The position numbers and the translations under genes were made by a program. Shown here in pieces: positions 17,838-29,205 of a stretch of DNA of 64,000 nt. The notes beneath the pieces were generated by a model. The model saw only the letters and a list, made by a program, of their open reading frames with translations, was not told the origin of the DNA and searched no databases. How positions within the stretch are numbered: position 1 is the stretch's first letter; each line of letters starts with the position of its first letter. Where the stretch lies: NCBI GenBank assembly GCA_028710885.1, contig JAQTTG010000007.1, forward strand, positions 1 through 64,000, given 5' to 3'. Origin of the DNA: Sulfuricurvum sp. (GTDB taxonomy: Bacteria > Campylobacterota > Campylobacteria > Campylobacterales > Sulfurimonadaceae).

Positions 17838-18517
17838 TGGATAACTTAGCCACCCTGCAAGAACTTTTAGGGTACCAATTTAAAAACCAAAAGCTCCTTA
17901 TTGAAGCGCTGACACATAAAAGCTACAAACAGCCCTACAATAATGAGCGCCTTGAGTTTTTAGGAGATGCTGTACTCGATTTAATTGTCGGTGAATATCT
18001 TTATAAAAAATTTCGCGATTTTGACGAAGGTAAACTATCAAAAATGCGTGCTTCTTTGGTAAACGAAGGGGGATTTACCTCTCTCGCTACCCATTTAGGA
18101 CTAGGTGAGTACATTTATCTCTCAAACGCTGAAGAAAACAACGCCGGACGAACTAAAAGTTCACTACTCTCTAATGCTTTTGAAGCACTAATGGGAGCTA
18201 TTTACCTCGAAACCGGCTTGGGTAAAGTTCAAGAAATAACCATTAATCTCCTAGAACATGTCCATCCCGATATCTCTTTGGATTCATTATTTAAAGATTA
18301 TAAAACATCTCTGCAAGAACTCACTCAGGCTCATTTTGGAATTACTCCCGAATACCAGCTCATTGCCGCACATGGACCTGATCATAAAAAAGAGTTCGAA
18401 GTAGCTGTCTTAATTGGTGGAAAACGCTACGCTTCAGCCCAAGGAAAAAGTAAAAAACAAGCGCAGCAAGAGGCGGCACTGATTGCCCTAAACATGCTGT
18501 CAAAGGAACTTAAATGA
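17837..18517 (+). CDS. rnc: Ribonuclease III
   Basis: The 226-residue double-stranded-RNA endonuclease has the signature [20 protein letters not shown], with a C-terminal dsRNA-binding domain (about 155-224) ending [16 protein letters not shown]. It processes rRNA precursors and antisense duplexes. It lies between rnhA and aroC with 1 and 4 base overlaps; the same order is known in Helicobacter and Campylobacter. Confidence 0.97.
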   Translation: MDNLATLQELLGYQFKNQKLLIEALTHKSYKQPYNNERLEFLGDAVLDLIVGEYLYKKFRDFDEGKLSKMRASLVNEGGFTSLATHLGLGEYIYLSNAEENNAGRTKSSLLSNAFEALMGAIYLETGLGKVQEITINLLEHVHPDISLDSLFKDYKTSLQELTQAHFGITPEYQLIAAHGPDHKKEFEVAVLIGGKRYASAQGKSKKQAQQEAALIALNMLSKELK

Positions 18518-19590
18518 ATCGTTTTGGTGAACGCTTTACAATCACCACCTTTGGTGAATCTCACGGCAAAGCGATCGGCTGCGTGCTAGATGGTGTCCCC
18601 GCAGGGCTTGAAATCGACGAATCATTTATACAAAGTGAGCTAAACCGTCGCAAACCGGGACAAAATGAGTTCGCTACCGCCCGTAAAGAGGATGACAAAG
18701 TTGAAATCCTCAGCGGCGTATTCGAAGGGCTCAGCACCGGAACTCCGATCACTTTAGTCATTTACAATACCGATCAAAAAAGCGGTGATTACTCCAATGT
18801 CAAAGACATATTCCGTCCGGGACACGCCGATTTTACCTATTTTCAAAAATATGGTATCCGCGATTATCGCGGTGGCGGACGTTCATCAGCACGTGAAACG
18901 GCGGCTCGAGTTGCCGGAGGAGCGGTAGCTAAACTAATGCTCAAATCGATTGGCATTGATTTTCAAAGCGGTATCAGTGCCATTCACGGTATCAAAGCAC
19001 AATCATTCGATTTTTCTTATCCTCACAATAGCCCTATCTATGCACTGGATAAAAATGTCGAAGAAGCCCAAAAAGAGGCTATATTAAGTGCAAAAAATGC
19101 TCACGACTCCGTCGGTGGTGTCGCTACGATCAAAATATCTGGTCTTCCGATTGGATTAGGAGAAGGACTCTATTATAAACTTGATGCTATCTTAGCAGAG
19201 GCGATGATGGGTATCAATGCCGTAAAAGCAGTGGAGATTGGCGAAGGTATTCACAGCGCGGAACTCCTTGCCAGCCAAAACAATGACTCCATCACTCCGC
19301 AAGGGTTCAAAACTAACTATTCAGGAGGAATCTTAGGGGGGATGAGCAATGGAGACGATGTCCTTGTCCATGTTCATTTCAAACCTACCCCCTCTATATT
19401 TATTGAGCAAGAAAGTATCAATATCCATAATGAAAGTGTCCATGTATCCCTTAAAGGACGTCATGATCCGTGTGTCGCTGTCCGTGGTTCCGTTGTTGCA
19501 GAATCAATGGCAGCCCTCGTCATTGCCGATATGCTCCTTTTAAATATGGGAAGTACCATGCATGGTATTCAAAACTATTACCAAAAATAA
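18514..19590 (+). CDS. aroC: Chorismate synthase
   Basis: The 358-residue enzyme makes chorismate from EPSP with reduced FMN. It has [18 protein letters not shown], then [14 protein letters not shown] and [20 protein letters not shown], all three family signatures, and ends with [11 protein letters not shown]. Full length. The ATG overlaps the rnc stop (ATGA). Confidence 0.98.
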   Translation: MNRFGERFTITTFGESHGKAIGCVLDGVPAGLEIDESFIQSELNRRKPGQNEFATARKEDDKVEILSGVFEGLSTGTPITLVIYNTDQKSGDYSNVKDIFRPGHADFTYFQKYGIRDYRGGGRSSARETAARVAGGAVAKLMLKSIGIDFQSGISAIHGIKAQSFDFSYPHNSPIYALDKNVEEAQKEAILSAKNAHDSVGGVATIKISGLPIGLGEGLYYKLDAILAEAMMGINAVKAVEIGEGIHSAELLASQNNDSITPQGFKTNYSGGILGGMSNGDDVLVHVHFKPTPSIFIEQESINIHNESVHVSLKGRHDPCVAVRGSVVAESMAALVIADMLLLNMGSTMHGIQNYYQK

Positions 19591-19644
19591 AAAATTTAAG
19601 GTTTAATCCACTACCATAAAGAATTCCTATAAAAAGGGTTCTTT

Positions 19645-21111
19645 GTGACCAGTACGATTCAAAATTGCTACCTCCTAGATACCTCCGTTATTTTAGATGA
19701 TCCAACTAATATCCTCCGCATCAGCGACGAAAATAATAACGGTATCGTTATTACCAATATTGTGCTTGCTGAACTCAACAGTAAAAAAGATGATATGCGC
19801 TCTGAAGCCGGTTTTCAAGCACGTGAATTTTTTCGCCTTGCTGATGCAGCATGGGGTGAACCAATCAGCGCCGTAGAACTCCCAAAGTGCGTACAAGAAC
19901 GTATAGATCTTGCTTTATGCCAACATGATCGTTATTACCGTTTGTCATTAAATTTTGATCGATCATTACATGGTGGAGAAGCCAATCTTATCGATCTCTT
20001 TATCGTCCATCGCGAGCACTATCGCGTAAGCTCTTCATTTACCGAGCCAAAAGGGATTAATGACGCGAAGATTGGTGAAATTGCTGATGATTATGATCTC
20101 ACCCTTCTCTCAAATGATATGTCCTTTCGAATTGCAGCAGAAATTCGGGGAATCCGAACGCAAAGTATCCGTAACAGCAGTGTCGAGGCTCCTGAACAAA
20201 TTGACTTTTCTTACACGTATGAATACGAAGAGACACCGCTCCTCCCTATCGAACCTCTTCACCACAATTTTGATCAAATAACTTTTGTCCAAAAAGCACT
20301 TAGTAGCACTTCGGAGATGTACGAAACAGGAATCCAACGCCACGCTTTTAGCTTTAATAATCAAATCGAGTGGTGTGATTTCGACCGCCGTTTTGGCGAA
20401 CATTTCAGTGATGAACTTGTGCGTCCTCTGAATTTGGAGCAAAAGTTTTATTACGCCATGATGACGCATCCACAAAACTATGTTACCGTCGTTTCCGGCT
20501 CAACGGGATCAGGAAAAACCCTAGTAGCATTGCAAGCGGGATTGGAACTCGTTGAAGAAGGGATTGTAGAAGGGATTGTATACGCACGCAATACGGTCAC
20601 TTCTAATGATCAACAGGCGGAACTCGGCTTTCGAAAAGGGGATGAAGAACAAAAACTCAGCTTTTTCATGTACCCGCTCTATTCTGCCGTTAACTTTACC
20701 ATCGAACACCAAAGTAAACGCTCAATTGATGCCAGAGTCGAATTTACCGGCAATACCAACTCGGTTAAACGAGAAAATGCCACAGAAGTATTTATGAAAA
20801 AATACAATATCGAAGTAATGGACATTGCCCATATGCGGGGGACAACAATATCACGCAAATTTGTTATTATCGATGAAGCCCAAAACATGACCAATGCGAC
20901 TTTAAAACTCATCGGAACGCGTATGGGGGATGAGACACGTCTTGTTGTCATGGGAGATCCGGGACAAATTGACCACCCATTTCTCTCTAAACGTCGTAAT
21001 GCTCTTGTCAGCTTACTCAATAAAGCACAGCATAACGATTTTATAGCTGGAATGCAATTGCGGCATACGATCCGAAGTACGGTTGCAGATTGGTTTGATA
21101 AGAACTTCTAA
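19645..21111 (+). CDS. PIN-PhoH fusion ATPase
   Basis: The 488-residue protein has an N-terminal PIN RNase domain (LLDTSVILDDP with D12, NIVLAELN with E43, and LLSNDMSFR with D158) and a C-terminal PhoH helicase-like ATPase with Walker A SGSTGSGKT (284-292) and Walker B FVIIDEAQNMT. This is the PhoH2/YlaK type, an RNA-unwinding and cleaving protein. A GTG start at 19645 is preceded by AAAAAGGG. Imperfect pairing of AAAGAA (19618) with TTCTTT (19639) could fold around that ribosome site. It is not shown to be phosphate-regulated. Confidence 0.92.
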   Translation: MTSTIQNCYLLDTSVILDDPTNILRISDENNNGIVITNIVLAELNSKKDDMRSEAGFQAREFFRLADAAWGEPISAVELPKCVQERIDLALCQHDRYYRLSLNFDRSLHGGEANLIDLFIVHREHYRVSSSFTEPKGINDAKIGEIADDYDLTLLSNDMSFRIAAEIRGIRTQSIRNSSVEAPEQIDFSYTYEYEETPLLPIEPLHHNFDQITFVQKALSSTSEMYETGIQRHAFSFNNQIEWCDFDRRFGEHFSDELVRPLNLEQKFYYAMMTHPQNYVTVVSGSTGSGKTLVALQAGLELVEEGIVEGIVYARNTVTSNDQQAELGFRKGDEEQKLSFFMYPLYSAVNFTIEHQSKRSIDARVEFTGNTNSVKRENATEVFMKKYNIEVMDIAHMRGTTISRKFVIIDEAQNMTNATLKLIGTRMGDETRLVVMGDPGQIDHPFLSKRRNALVSLLNKAQHNDFIAGMQLRHTIRSTVADWFDKNF

Positions 21112-21139
21112 ATTTATACGCCATCGGAACAAGTACCGA

Positions 21140-21180
21140 TTGGCTACGCTAACCCTGAGTTCTCTTCGGCAGAGTGCCCA
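21140..21180. repeat. Structured intergenic element, copy 2
   Basis: TTGGCTACGCTAACCCTGAG at 21140 shares a long block with the element at 53301 (TTGGCTACGCTAACGCTATG). Both continue into a C(TTCG)G tetraloop hairpin: here CTCT-CTTCGG-c-AGAG, there TTTC-CTTCGG-ca-GAAA. The stem sequence changes on both sides, which is compensatory. An outer GGC...GCC pairing encloses each. It lies in the gap between convergent phoH and nifU. Confidence 0.6.
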
Positions 21181-21198
21181 AAATCGCAAGCGATTTTG
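21179..21198. terminator. Hairpin between convergent phoH and nifU
   Basis: CAAAATCGC-AA-GCGATTTTG is a perfect 9-base-pair stem with a 2-base loop. The A and T tracts at either side of the core make it usable as a bidirectional terminator. It directly follows the repeated element. Confidence 0.5.
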
Positions 21199-21203
21199 AG
21201 TAC

Positions 21204-22178
21204 TTAGATCGGAAGAACGCGGATTTTTTGAGAAAGTTTTTCTTTCAATGTTGCTTCGATCGCGTACAATGTCCCCGTGCTTGAACTTGCACAGCCGTTA
21301 CAGGCACCCAAATAACGGATATATACATCGATATAATCAGGTGAATCTTTAATATCGATAACTTCCATATTGCCGCCATCCATAATCAAAAACTGACGAA
21401 TCGATTCATCGACGATGCCATCAATCGCTTTGATCTTTTGTACTAATGTCATCGCTTCGAAATCACCATGGCTTCCCGCATCAGCAGCGGCGCGCATTTT
21501 TTCTTGATCCATTTCAGCACGAACATCTGCCAAAATATCCACGAGATAGTACTCACGCGCTTCATGTCCACCGGGTTTGATACATGATTTACAAAAACCA
21601 CCTGCTTTGGTATAGTCGGTAATCTGCTCGACTGTTTTTAAATCATTGAGTTTAATCACTTCACGAAGGGTTCCCAAGCTTACACGGGCACATTCACATA
21701 CGATGATCTCATCTTCAAAACTGTTCTCATCGACACCGAGATACAGTCCCGCCGCTTTTTTGATAACGTCGTACGCCATAACCGAACAGTGCATTTTTTG
21801 CGGTGGAACAGCCGGAACATCCGGAGAATCACGCAATGCCATCTCAACATCGATATTCGTGATTTTTACCGCTTCCTGAACCGTTTTGCCCAAGCAAAGC
21901 TCAGTCATCATATCTGAACTCGCGATCGCAGTACCGCATCCGAAACTTTTGAACTTTGAGTTTACGATAGTATCGTTTGCCGGATCTACTTCCCAGTACA
22001 AACGAACCGCATCGCCGCAGCTCTCTGCACCGAAATCAGCTACAATAAGCTTGTGTCCTGCAGCGGATGCTTCTTCTTCCGTAATCTCACCCTGATGCTG
22101 AGGGTTATTCATCAATGTTGTAACTTTGTTTGAGTACTGATCCCAAAGAGATCCGCCCAATAGGTCATTTTTTGCCAT
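21204..22178 (-). CDS. nifU: Iron-sulfur assembly scaffold NifU
   Basis: The 324-residue protein has all three NifU parts. These are an IscU-like scaffold with Cys in ESCGDA (C54), SFGCGTA (C81) and MHCSVM (C131), a permanent [2Fe-2S] BFD-like domain with CECAR and FCKSC (C161, C163, C196, C199), and a C-terminal Nfu domain with CNGC (C293, C296). In Campylobacterota the NIF pair is the housekeeping Fe-S system, not a nitrogen-fixation gene. It follows nifS by 13 bases with AAGGAA as ribosome site. Confidence 0.96.
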   Translation of the reverse strand: MAKNDLLGGSLWDQYSNKVTTLMNNPQHQGEITEEEASAAGHKLIVADFGAESCGDAVRLYWEVDPANDTIVNSKFKSFGCGTAIASSDMMTELCLGKTVQEAVKITNIDVEMALRDSPDVPAVPPQKMHCSVMAYDVIKKAAGLYLGVDENSFEDEIIVCECARVSLGTLREVIKLNDLKTVEQITDYTKAGGFCKSCIKPGGHEAREYYLVDILADVRAEMDQEKMRAAADAGSHGDFEAMTLVQKIKAIDGIVDESIRQFLIMDGGNMEVIDIKDSPDYIDVYIRYLGACNGCASSSTGTLYAIEATLKEKLSQKIRVLPI

Positions 22179-22191
22179 AATTTATTCCTTA

Positions 22192-23418
<1,227 letters not shown>

Positions 23419-23438
23419 TCAATAGGTTTCTAATAAAA

Positions 23439-23451
23439 GACTAATTTAGTC
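23439..23451 (-). promoter_or_regulatory. Rrf2/IscR-like operator upstream of nifS
   Basis: GACTAATTTAGTC (GACTAAATTAGTC on the coding strand of nifS) is a perfect 13-base palindrome. It matches the core of the type 1 IscR and Rrf2 motif (GACTRWWWYAGTC, as generally described). On the minus strand it lies between TTAAAC and TATTAG, an acceptable sigma-70 pair, which is where a repressor would block polymerase. No Rrf2 gene is in the window. Confidence 0.6.
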
Positions 23452-23682
23452 CTGTTTAACTTTTGGGATAATAGTGCAAACGATGTTATAGTAACCTTAA
23501 GGGTTTTTTATGTTTAGCATCTCTTAAGGATATATCTAATTTTCTGATCTGTAAAATGTATAAATATTACACACCATCCTCTAAAATTTTATCTTTTTTA
23601 ATTAACTGCACATAAAATAAATGATAAAATATTAACTATATATTTTAAGAATATAAAATAAAATCAACCACCAAGGGTAGCT

Positions 23683-24954
23683 ATGTCACCAACAAAAATT
23701 GTCCTCTCAGCTCTTACATTTGCCTGTATTACTACAGCCGTTTCTGCAATGGAATTTCAAGTTTTAGGTGCGAAAGCTACTTCTATGGGAGGTGCAGGTA
23801 TCGCTACATCACCCTCATCATTGGCTTCCTATAATAATCCGGCATTACTGGCAAATAATCCTGAAAAATTTTCTATCCATATCGGAGGTGGAGTTGGTCT
23901 AAAAGATACCGGCGCCGGAAAATCTATGAGTGAATTAAGCAAACTCGACTTTTCTGGAGTTTCTGCCCTAGTAAATGGTAATGCCAATAACGCAAGTGCA
24001 GGTGACATTGCAACCTTAACCCAAGCTCAAGGAATTATTAAAGGGATGAATCAAAAAGGATTTGGCGTAAATCCGACAGTTGATCTAGCCCTTTCGTACG
24101 GTGCTTTCGGAACTGGAGTTTTCCTAACTTCCGATATCGGTGGAATAGCAAATATCGATCAATCCCACATGGACTTGATCTTTGAAACATCGACTCCCGG
24201 AACGTATATGGACATAATTACCAGCACAACCAAAACATTAGCAGAGTATCAAGCTACATCGCTCGACTATGCTGTTAAAAATGGCCTTACCAATGTGGAC
24301 GTTGTAGGTTTGGCCGTTGCCGAAATCCCTTTAGCATACGGTTATGCAATTAAAACCGAGTATGGTTTAGTCTCTGTTGGTGGAGCTGCTAAAATCATGT
24401 CCGGTAAATCTTTTTACAAAAAAGTTACTCTTGACAATACAAACTCTCTAAGTAATATCAGTCAAAATGCACTCAGTTCTACCACGTTAGGACTTGATCT
24501 TGGAACAACATTTGTACCTAAGTTCTCTGATAAATTAACTCTGGCCGCTGTGGGTAAAAACCTCAATACCCCTTCTTTTGATCGCATAGACGGTGGAAAA
24601 TATGAACTAAAACCTGCAGTTCGTATCGGTTCTGCATATAAAGTAGCAGATTGGATTGAGCTTGCCCTTGATGCTGATCTCACAAACAATAAATCACTTA
24701 CCGGATATAACACCCGCTATATCGGAGGTGGAGTTAATTTTGACCTCTCTGCACTAGAGCTCAACGCGGGTCTCATGAAAAATACTGCATCTAATGACTT
24801 AGCCGGTCTGATTTACACTGCCGGAATAGCAACCGGTCCTGATTGGCTCCATCTTGAACTCTCTGCTCAAATGGCAAGCAAATCAGGACAAATTGATGGA
24901 ACATCGTATCCTATGCAGGCATTAGTAAATTTTGCCGTTTCATCTGCTTGGTAA
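23683..24954 (+). CDS. Outer-membrane barrel, OMPP1/TraF-like family
   Basis: The 423-residue protein has a cleavable signal (ALTFACITTAVSA) and GAKATSMGGAGIATSPSSLA followed by YNNPALLA, the start shared by FadL-type and TraF_2 barrels. Alternating hydrophobic strands continue to an aromatic C-terminal residue (AVSSAW), as for BAM-inserted proteins. The family is often labelled conjugal transfer protein TraF, but nothing conjugative is nearby. Ligand unknown. An AT-rich 276-base region with TAAAAT-like boxes and an AAGGGTAGCT ribosome site precedes it. Confidence 0.85.
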   Translation: MSPTKIVLSALTFACITTAVSAMEFQVLGAKATSMGGAGIATSPSSLASYNNPALLANNPEKFSIHIGGGVGLKDTGAGKSMSELSKLDFSGVSALVNGNANNASAGDIATLTQAQGIIKGMNQKGFGVNPTVDLALSYGAFGTGVFLTSDIGGIANIDQSHMDLIFETSTPGTYMDIITSTTKTLAEYQATSLDYAVKNGLTNVDVVGLAVAEIPLAYGYAIKTEYGLVSVGGAAKIMSGKSFYKKVTLDNTNSLSNISQNALSSTTLGLDLGTTFVPKFSDKLTLAAVGKNLNTPSFDRIDGGKYELKPAVRIGSAYKVADWIELALDADLTNNKSLTGYNTRYIGGGVNFDLSALELNAGLMKNTASNDLAGLIYTAGIATGPDWLHLELSAQMASKSGQIDGTSYPMQALVNFAVSSAW

Positions 24955-24992
24955 AATCAAGCTACAAAATTAACTTATCCAAAGGAGTATTT

Positions 24993-25331
24993 ATGTTGAA
25001 AATGAAAAGTCTAGTCTTGCTTGCTGCAATTGGCGTTGTATTTATGGGGTGTGGTGCAAAACAAGTGCAACTCCCCCTAGAAGATACCATAGGTAAATCA
25101 TACGAAATAACAAAAGGTATGGACCAAGCTACTGTCAGTTCTCTCTTACCAATGAAACCGACCAGTATGCAAAGGATCAATAACGAAGAGATTTGGAAAT
25201 ACGAAGGCAACGTTGTAAATCCAGGCGCTAAAGAGGGTACTTATCATAACCTTATTATCAAATTTGTTGATGGCAAGATGGAACACATAGGGACATTCAG
25301 TTGCAAACTACCGTATATTTCGGAGAAATAA
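24993..25331 (+). CDS. BamE/SmpA-like small lipoprotein
   Basis: The start at 24993 is chosen because AAAGGAG lies just before it and a lipoprotein signal follows (MKSLVLLAAIGVVFMGC, lipobox FMGC). The in-frame ATG at 24948 would put that signal 15 residues in. The 112-residue product has ITKGMDQATVSSLLP, then EEIWKYEG and IKFVDGKMEHIG, the pattern of the small BamE-like fold. It is not clearly BamE itself. It lies between the barrel protein and an exported protein, with a 1-base gap to the latter. Confidence 0.8.
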   Translation: MLKMKSLVLLAAIGVVFMGCGAKQVQLPLEDTIGKSYEITKGMDQATVSSLLPMKPTSMQRINNEEIWKYEGNVVNPGAKEGTYHNLIIKFVDGKMEHIGTFSCKLPYISEK

Positions 25332-25332
25332 A

Positions 25333-25836
25333 ATGAAAAAAATCTTACTTCTGACAAGTATACTGCTGGGTATTGCTTTTGCTGAACCTACATCATATTG
25401 CCCCAATCAGGGTAATGCGTGTTTCAAACAAAGAGATATGATGTACAGCGATCAAGCACTTTTTGAAGGACTTAAAAAAACTCTCATGCAATCGAATTTC
25501 AACATTGTTACCGTTTCAAAAGAAAATGGTGTCATTACTGCAAAGGGTGATCAATACAACGAAGAAACCATTACCGAAATAACCGTTTCTTTGACCTTTA
25601 AATCTGTAGATTCACATACCTCATCTGTTTCTATGATTGCCAGCTATAACGTAATGGAAAAGAAATTAAATACGGGACAAGTAGGATTTTTAGGTGTCAG
25701 CTTGCCAATGCCTGTCCCATTAACTGGAAGATATGCCATGGTTGGCAGTGGCAATATCGAGGATAGTTCATGGTATCTAGGTTTTTATAATAGTTTGGAC
25801 AAAGTTTTATTTGAAGAGAGAATGAAAGAGATATAA
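25333..25836 (+). CDS. Exported protein of unknown function
   Basis: The 167-residue protein has a clean signal peptide (KKILLLTSILLGIAFA-EP) and Cys in YCPNQGNACFKQRD that may form a periplasmic disulfide. The rest alternates short beta segments (VTVSKENGVITAKGD, then TEITVSLTFKSV). No recognised domain. It sits one base after the lipoprotein gene, so it is translated in the same operon as the barrel and the lipoprotein. Confidence 0.8.
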   Translation: MKKILLLTSILLGIAFAEPTSYCPNQGNACFKQRDMMYSDQALFEGLKKTLMQSNFNIVTVSKENGVITAKGDQYNEETITEITVSLTFKSVDSHTSSVSMIASYNVMEKKLNTGQVGFLGVSLPMPVPLTGRYAMVGSGNIEDSSWYLGFYNSLDKVLFEERMKEI

Positions 25837-25860
25837 GAACTTATCTCTAAAATTTTACAA

Positions 25861-25879
25861 GGGGAGGTTTTAACTCCCC
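25861..25879. terminator. Hairpin between convergent 25836 gene and fliI
   Basis: GGGGAG-GTTTTAA-CTCCCC is a perfect 6-base-pair GC stem that overlaps the last codons of fliI. On the fliI strand it is followed by TTGTAAAATTTT, a loose U-rich tail. It could serve both directions. Confidence 0.5.
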
Positions 25880-27177
25880 ATCAATGCAATCATCTGTTCA
25901 ATTGACTCTTTATAAGGCGAAATCACCATTGCTTCTTGTGAGAGAAATGCTTCCATCTTCTCTTTTTTATTAATCGCTTCATCCAACTCTCTATCGCTCC
26001 CTTTTACATACGCACCAATACGGATCAACATTTCATTCTCTTTTAATATTGTATAAAGACGACGAAATTTGCGGACAGCGGCAAGATGCTCAGGGGTAAT
26101 AATATCATTCATAACCCGCGAAGCAGAATTAAGGATATGAATTGGAGGATAAATCCCAAAATCAGTTAACTCTCGGGAAAGAACAATGTGCCCATCCAAA
26201 ATAGATCGAGATTGATCAGCGATCGGATCGCTCAAATCATCCCCCTCTACGAGGACAGTAAAAAAAGCAGTAATTGAGCCATTACCCTCTTCTTTTCCGG
26301 CACGTTCCATCAACTGCGGCAATAGTGTCAATGATGAAGGAGGATATCCTTTTGAGGTAGGAGGTTCTCCAAGAGCAAGACCGATCTCACGCTGTGCCAT
26401 AGCAAAACGGGTCACTGAATCCATCATAAAAAGGACATCTTTACCTTGAGCTTTAAAATACTCCGCAACACTCATCGCACTGAATGCCCCATATTTACGC
26501 ATCAGAGGCGAATCATCACTGGTAGCAACCACCAAAACGGTATTTTCGAGATTTCCTCCGAGTGATTTTTCAATAAATTCGGGAACCTCGCGCCCCCTTT
26601 CACCGATGAGGGCAACTACTTTTATCGGAGCATCCGCACCACGAACAATCATCCCCATCAAGGTAGATTTACCCACTCCGCTTCCAGCGAATATACCGAG
26701 TTTCTGCCCTTTTCCGCACGTAAGTAAACCATCGATTGTTTTCACACCGACACTAAACGGCTCATCAATCATCCCTCTCTTCATCGCGGCAATCGGAGCT
26801 TTAATGATTGATTCGATGTGCGTGCTGCTGATAGGGCCTTTACCGTCAATCGGGTTCATAAATGGATCAACGACTCGCCCCAAAAGAGATTCTCCAACCT
26901 CAATCATCATTCCAGTCTGATTAGGGTAAACTTTATCTCCGGCACGAAACCCTTCAATAAAACGAAAAGGGGTAATAAAAAAACGGTTACGCTCTACCTC
27001 GCTTACCATACCAAGCGCTTCGGCACCATTAACATCACTTACCATGAGGACCGTATCTCCGATACTGACATGCAATCCCTCAGCAACAACAACCGTTGGA
27101 CTGATTTTAGTTATGGTGCCGAATACTGTTGTGAGTTTTTCTATCCCAAGACGGTTGCGAAGTGCTTTTAACGGCAT
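25870..27177 (-). CDS. fliI: Flagellar export ATPase FliI
   Basis: The 435-residue ATPase powers flagellar type III export. It has Walker A GIFAGSGVGKSTLMGMIVRG and the RGREVPEF and LLPQLMERAGK segments of the F1-beta-like family. The N-terminus is the FliI/YscN type (VVAEGLHVSIGD). It is full length. It follows folE by 3 bases in the same direction. The link to folE is conserved in Campylobacterota, though no other flagellar gene is nearby. Confidence 0.97.
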   Translation of the reverse strand: MPLKALRNRLGIEKLTTVFGTITKISPTVVVAEGLHVSIGDTVLMVSDVNGAEALGMVSEVERNRFFITPFRFIEGFRAGDKVYPNQTGMMIEVGESLLGRVVDPFMNPIDGKGPISSTHIESIIKAPIAAMKRGMIDEPFSVGVKTIDGLLTCGKGQKLGIFAGSGVGKSTLMGMIVRGADAPIKVVALIGERGREVPEFIEKSLGGNLENTVLVVATSDDSPLMRKYGAFSAMSVAEYFKAQGKDVLFMMDSVTRFAMAQREIGLALGEPPTSKGYPPSSLTLLPQLMERAGKEEGNGSITAFFTVLVEGDDLSDPIADQSRSILDGHIVLSRELTDFGIYPPIHILNSASRVMNDIITPEHLAAVRKFRRLYTILKENEMLIRIGAYVKGSDRELDEAINKKEKMEAFLSQEAMVISPYKESIEQMIALMGS

Positions 27178-27180
27178 AAT

Positions 27181-27771
27181 TTAGTAACGGTTTCCGCTCG
27201 AAGAGTTAATGAGACTGAAAAACTCCATACGAGTTTTTTCATCACGTTTGAACAATCCGCGTAAAGCACTGGAAGTCGTTGTTGAACTGATTTTTTCGAC
27301 CCCACGCATCTCCATACACATATGACGCGCCTGAATAACAACAGCAACCCCTTTAGGAGAAATAGCTTCCATCAGTGCATCTGCAATCTGCTCCGTAAGC
27401 TGCTCTTGTATTTGCATTCGACGGGCAAACACATCGACTACACGGGGGATTTTAGAGAGCCCAACTACTTTTCCATCCGGAATATAGGCAACATGAGCTC
27501 GCCCTATAATAGGGAGGAGATGATGTTCACATGTCGAATAAAATTCAATATCTTTAATCAAAACCATCTCATCATTGGATGATTGAAACATCGCGGAATT
27601 TAAAATAGTTTGCGGATCTTCTTTATAACCGCCATAAATAAACTCATACGCCTTTAAAACGCGTTCAGGAGTTTTTAGCAATCCTTCTCGTTCAACATCT
27701 TCGCCGACGTGTCTAATCATCATTTTGACTGCATTGATAAACTGCTCGTTATTATCCAATCCCATACTCAC
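27181..27771 (-). CDS. folE: GTP cyclohydrolase I
   Basis: The 196-residue enzyme opens folate synthesis. The zinc ligands are in STCEHHLLP (Cys, His) and RHMCMEMRG (Cys), and [16 protein letters not shown] [18 protein letters not shown] is present. The start is ambiguous: GTG at 27771 or ATG at 27765, neither with a strong ribosome site. It heads the folE-fliI pair and diverges from tig across about 130 bases. Confidence 0.96.
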   Translation of the reverse strand: MSMGLDNNEQFINAVKMMIRHVGEDVEREGLLKTPERVLKAYEFIYGGYKEDPQTILNSAMFQSSNDEMVLIKDIEFYSTCEHHLLPIIGRAHVAYIPDGKVVGLSKIPRVVDVFARRMQIQEQLTEQIADALMEAISPKGVAVVIQARHMCMEMRGVEKISSTTTSSALRGLFKRDEKTRMEFFSLINSSSGNRY

Positions 27772-27903
27772 TCATTCATAATCAAATATTGCTATTACTC
27801 TATCACGACTTTGCTTTTATTTTAATTCAGCGTATCATTAACCCTTTTTGGATATTATTGCCGCTATTTAGTCTATCCGGACAACGTTAACAAAGGGATT
27901 TTA

Positions 27904-29205
27904 ATGCAAATAACCACCAACAAAATAGATTCTGCAAACGCAAAAATCAATGCAGCCATCACTCGCGGTACAATCGATTCAAACATCGAAAAAATCGCTA
28001 ATCAGCTCTCTAAAGAGGCAAAAATTGCCGGTTTTCGTAAAGGAAAAGTTCCATTAAGTGCGGTTAAAAAGCAATACGGTGACCGTTTAGTTCAAGATGC
28101 GGAAGCACAAGCTTTACGTGATCTTTTGAACGCAGGCCTCCAAGAGATGGCAATCGCTGCCGACACCTTAATCGGTGAACCTCAAATCGCTAAATTTGAA
28201 AAAAATGATAACGGTATTGACGTTGAAGTAGTTATCGCTACTCGTCCAGCGATTGAGCTTGGTGATTACATCGCAATGGTTCCTGATGTTACAAAACCTG
28301 CCATTGATGATGCAGCAATCGTAGCACGTATCGAAGAACTAGCGAATGCGCAAGCACCTTTCGTTAATGTGGAAGAAGATCGTGCGCTCGTTAGCGGTGA
28401 TACAGCTCTGCTTGATTTCGAAGGATTTGTTGATGGTGAACCATTTGCAGGTGGAAAAGCGGAAAATTTCTCACTTCGTCTTGGAAGCGGACAATTTATT
28501 CCAGGCTTTGAAGATCAAGTAATCGGGATGAAAAAAGATGAAGAAAAAACCATTGACGTTACCTTCCCTGAAAACTACGGCGGAGCTGCTCTCGCAGGTA
28601 AACCAGCACAATTCAAAGTAAAAATTAATGCGATTCAAACCAAAGAAGCAGTAACTCTTGATGATGAATTAGCTAAAAAAATGCTCCCAGGTTTTGATGA
28701 TGCAAACGTTGATATGCTCAAAGAAAAAGTAAAAGAACAACTCCAAAGTGAAGCGATGAGCACACTTTATAACGATACTTTAAAACCAGATTTGATGGAA
28801 ACATTTGTAAGTGCTTTCACTATCGATCTTCCTGAATTTATCGTTGAGCAAGAGATGGATATGGCATTGAACAAAAAAGCGAAAGAGATGAGCGAAAGCG
28901 AAATCGAAGAGCTTCGCAATGATGCTGAAAAAGTAAAAGCTATCCGTGAAACATTCCGTGACGATGCTTGCCGAGCAGTAAAAGCAACCTTTATCGTAGA
29001 TGCCTTAGCAAAAGCGGAAAATATTCTTGTAAACGAGCAAGAGTTAATGCAAACGATTTATTATGAAGCAATGCAAATGGGTCAAGATCCAGCTGCTGTT
29101 TACAAACACTACCAAGAATCAGGATACCTTCCTGCGATCCAAATGGCGATGATCGAAGATCGCGTGTTGAGCAAATTGCTTAACGACAAAATCAAAGAGG
29201 CGTAA
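27904..29205 (+). CDS. tig: Trigger factor
   Basis: The 433-residue ribosome-bound chaperone has the N-terminal ribosome tail ([15 protein letters not shown]), a central FKBP-like prolyl isomerase domain (about 150-240, with [15 protein letters not shown] and [12 protein letters not shown]) and the helical C-terminal chaperone part. AAAGGGATTTTA precedes the ATG. Its stop overlaps clpP by one base, so the chaperone and protease are translated together. Confidence 0.97.
   Translation: MQITTNKIDSANAKINAAITRGTIDSNIEKIANQLSKEAKIAGFRKGKVPLSAVKKQYGDRLVQDAEAQALRDLLNAGLQEMAIAADTLIGEPQIAKFEKNDNGIDVEVVIATRPAIELGDYIAMVPDVTKPAIDDAAIVARIEELANAQAPFVNVEEDRALVSGDTALLDFEGFVDGEPFAGGKAENFSLRLGSGQFIPGFEDQVIGMKKDEEKTIDVTFPENYGGAALAGKPAQFKVKINAIQTKEAVTLDDELAKKMLPGFDDANVDMLKEKVKEQLQSEAMSTLYNDTLKPDLMETFVSAFTIDLPEFIVEQEMDMALNKKAKEMSESEIEELRNDAEKVKAIRETFRDDACRAVKATFIVDALAKAENILVNEQELMQTIYYEAMQMGQDPAAVYKHYQESGYLPAIQMAMIEDRVLSKLLNDKIKEA

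Noticed and set aside
19618..19644. Hairpin sequestering the phoH ribosome site
   Set aside because: AAAGAA and TTCTTT can pair, but the stem is short and AT-rich with a mismatch. It is mentioned only in the phoH entry.
23683..24954. Conjugation gene (TraF)
   Set aside because: The family name is historical. No other conjugation gene, relaxase or integrase is in the window, and the protein is an outer-membrane barrel.
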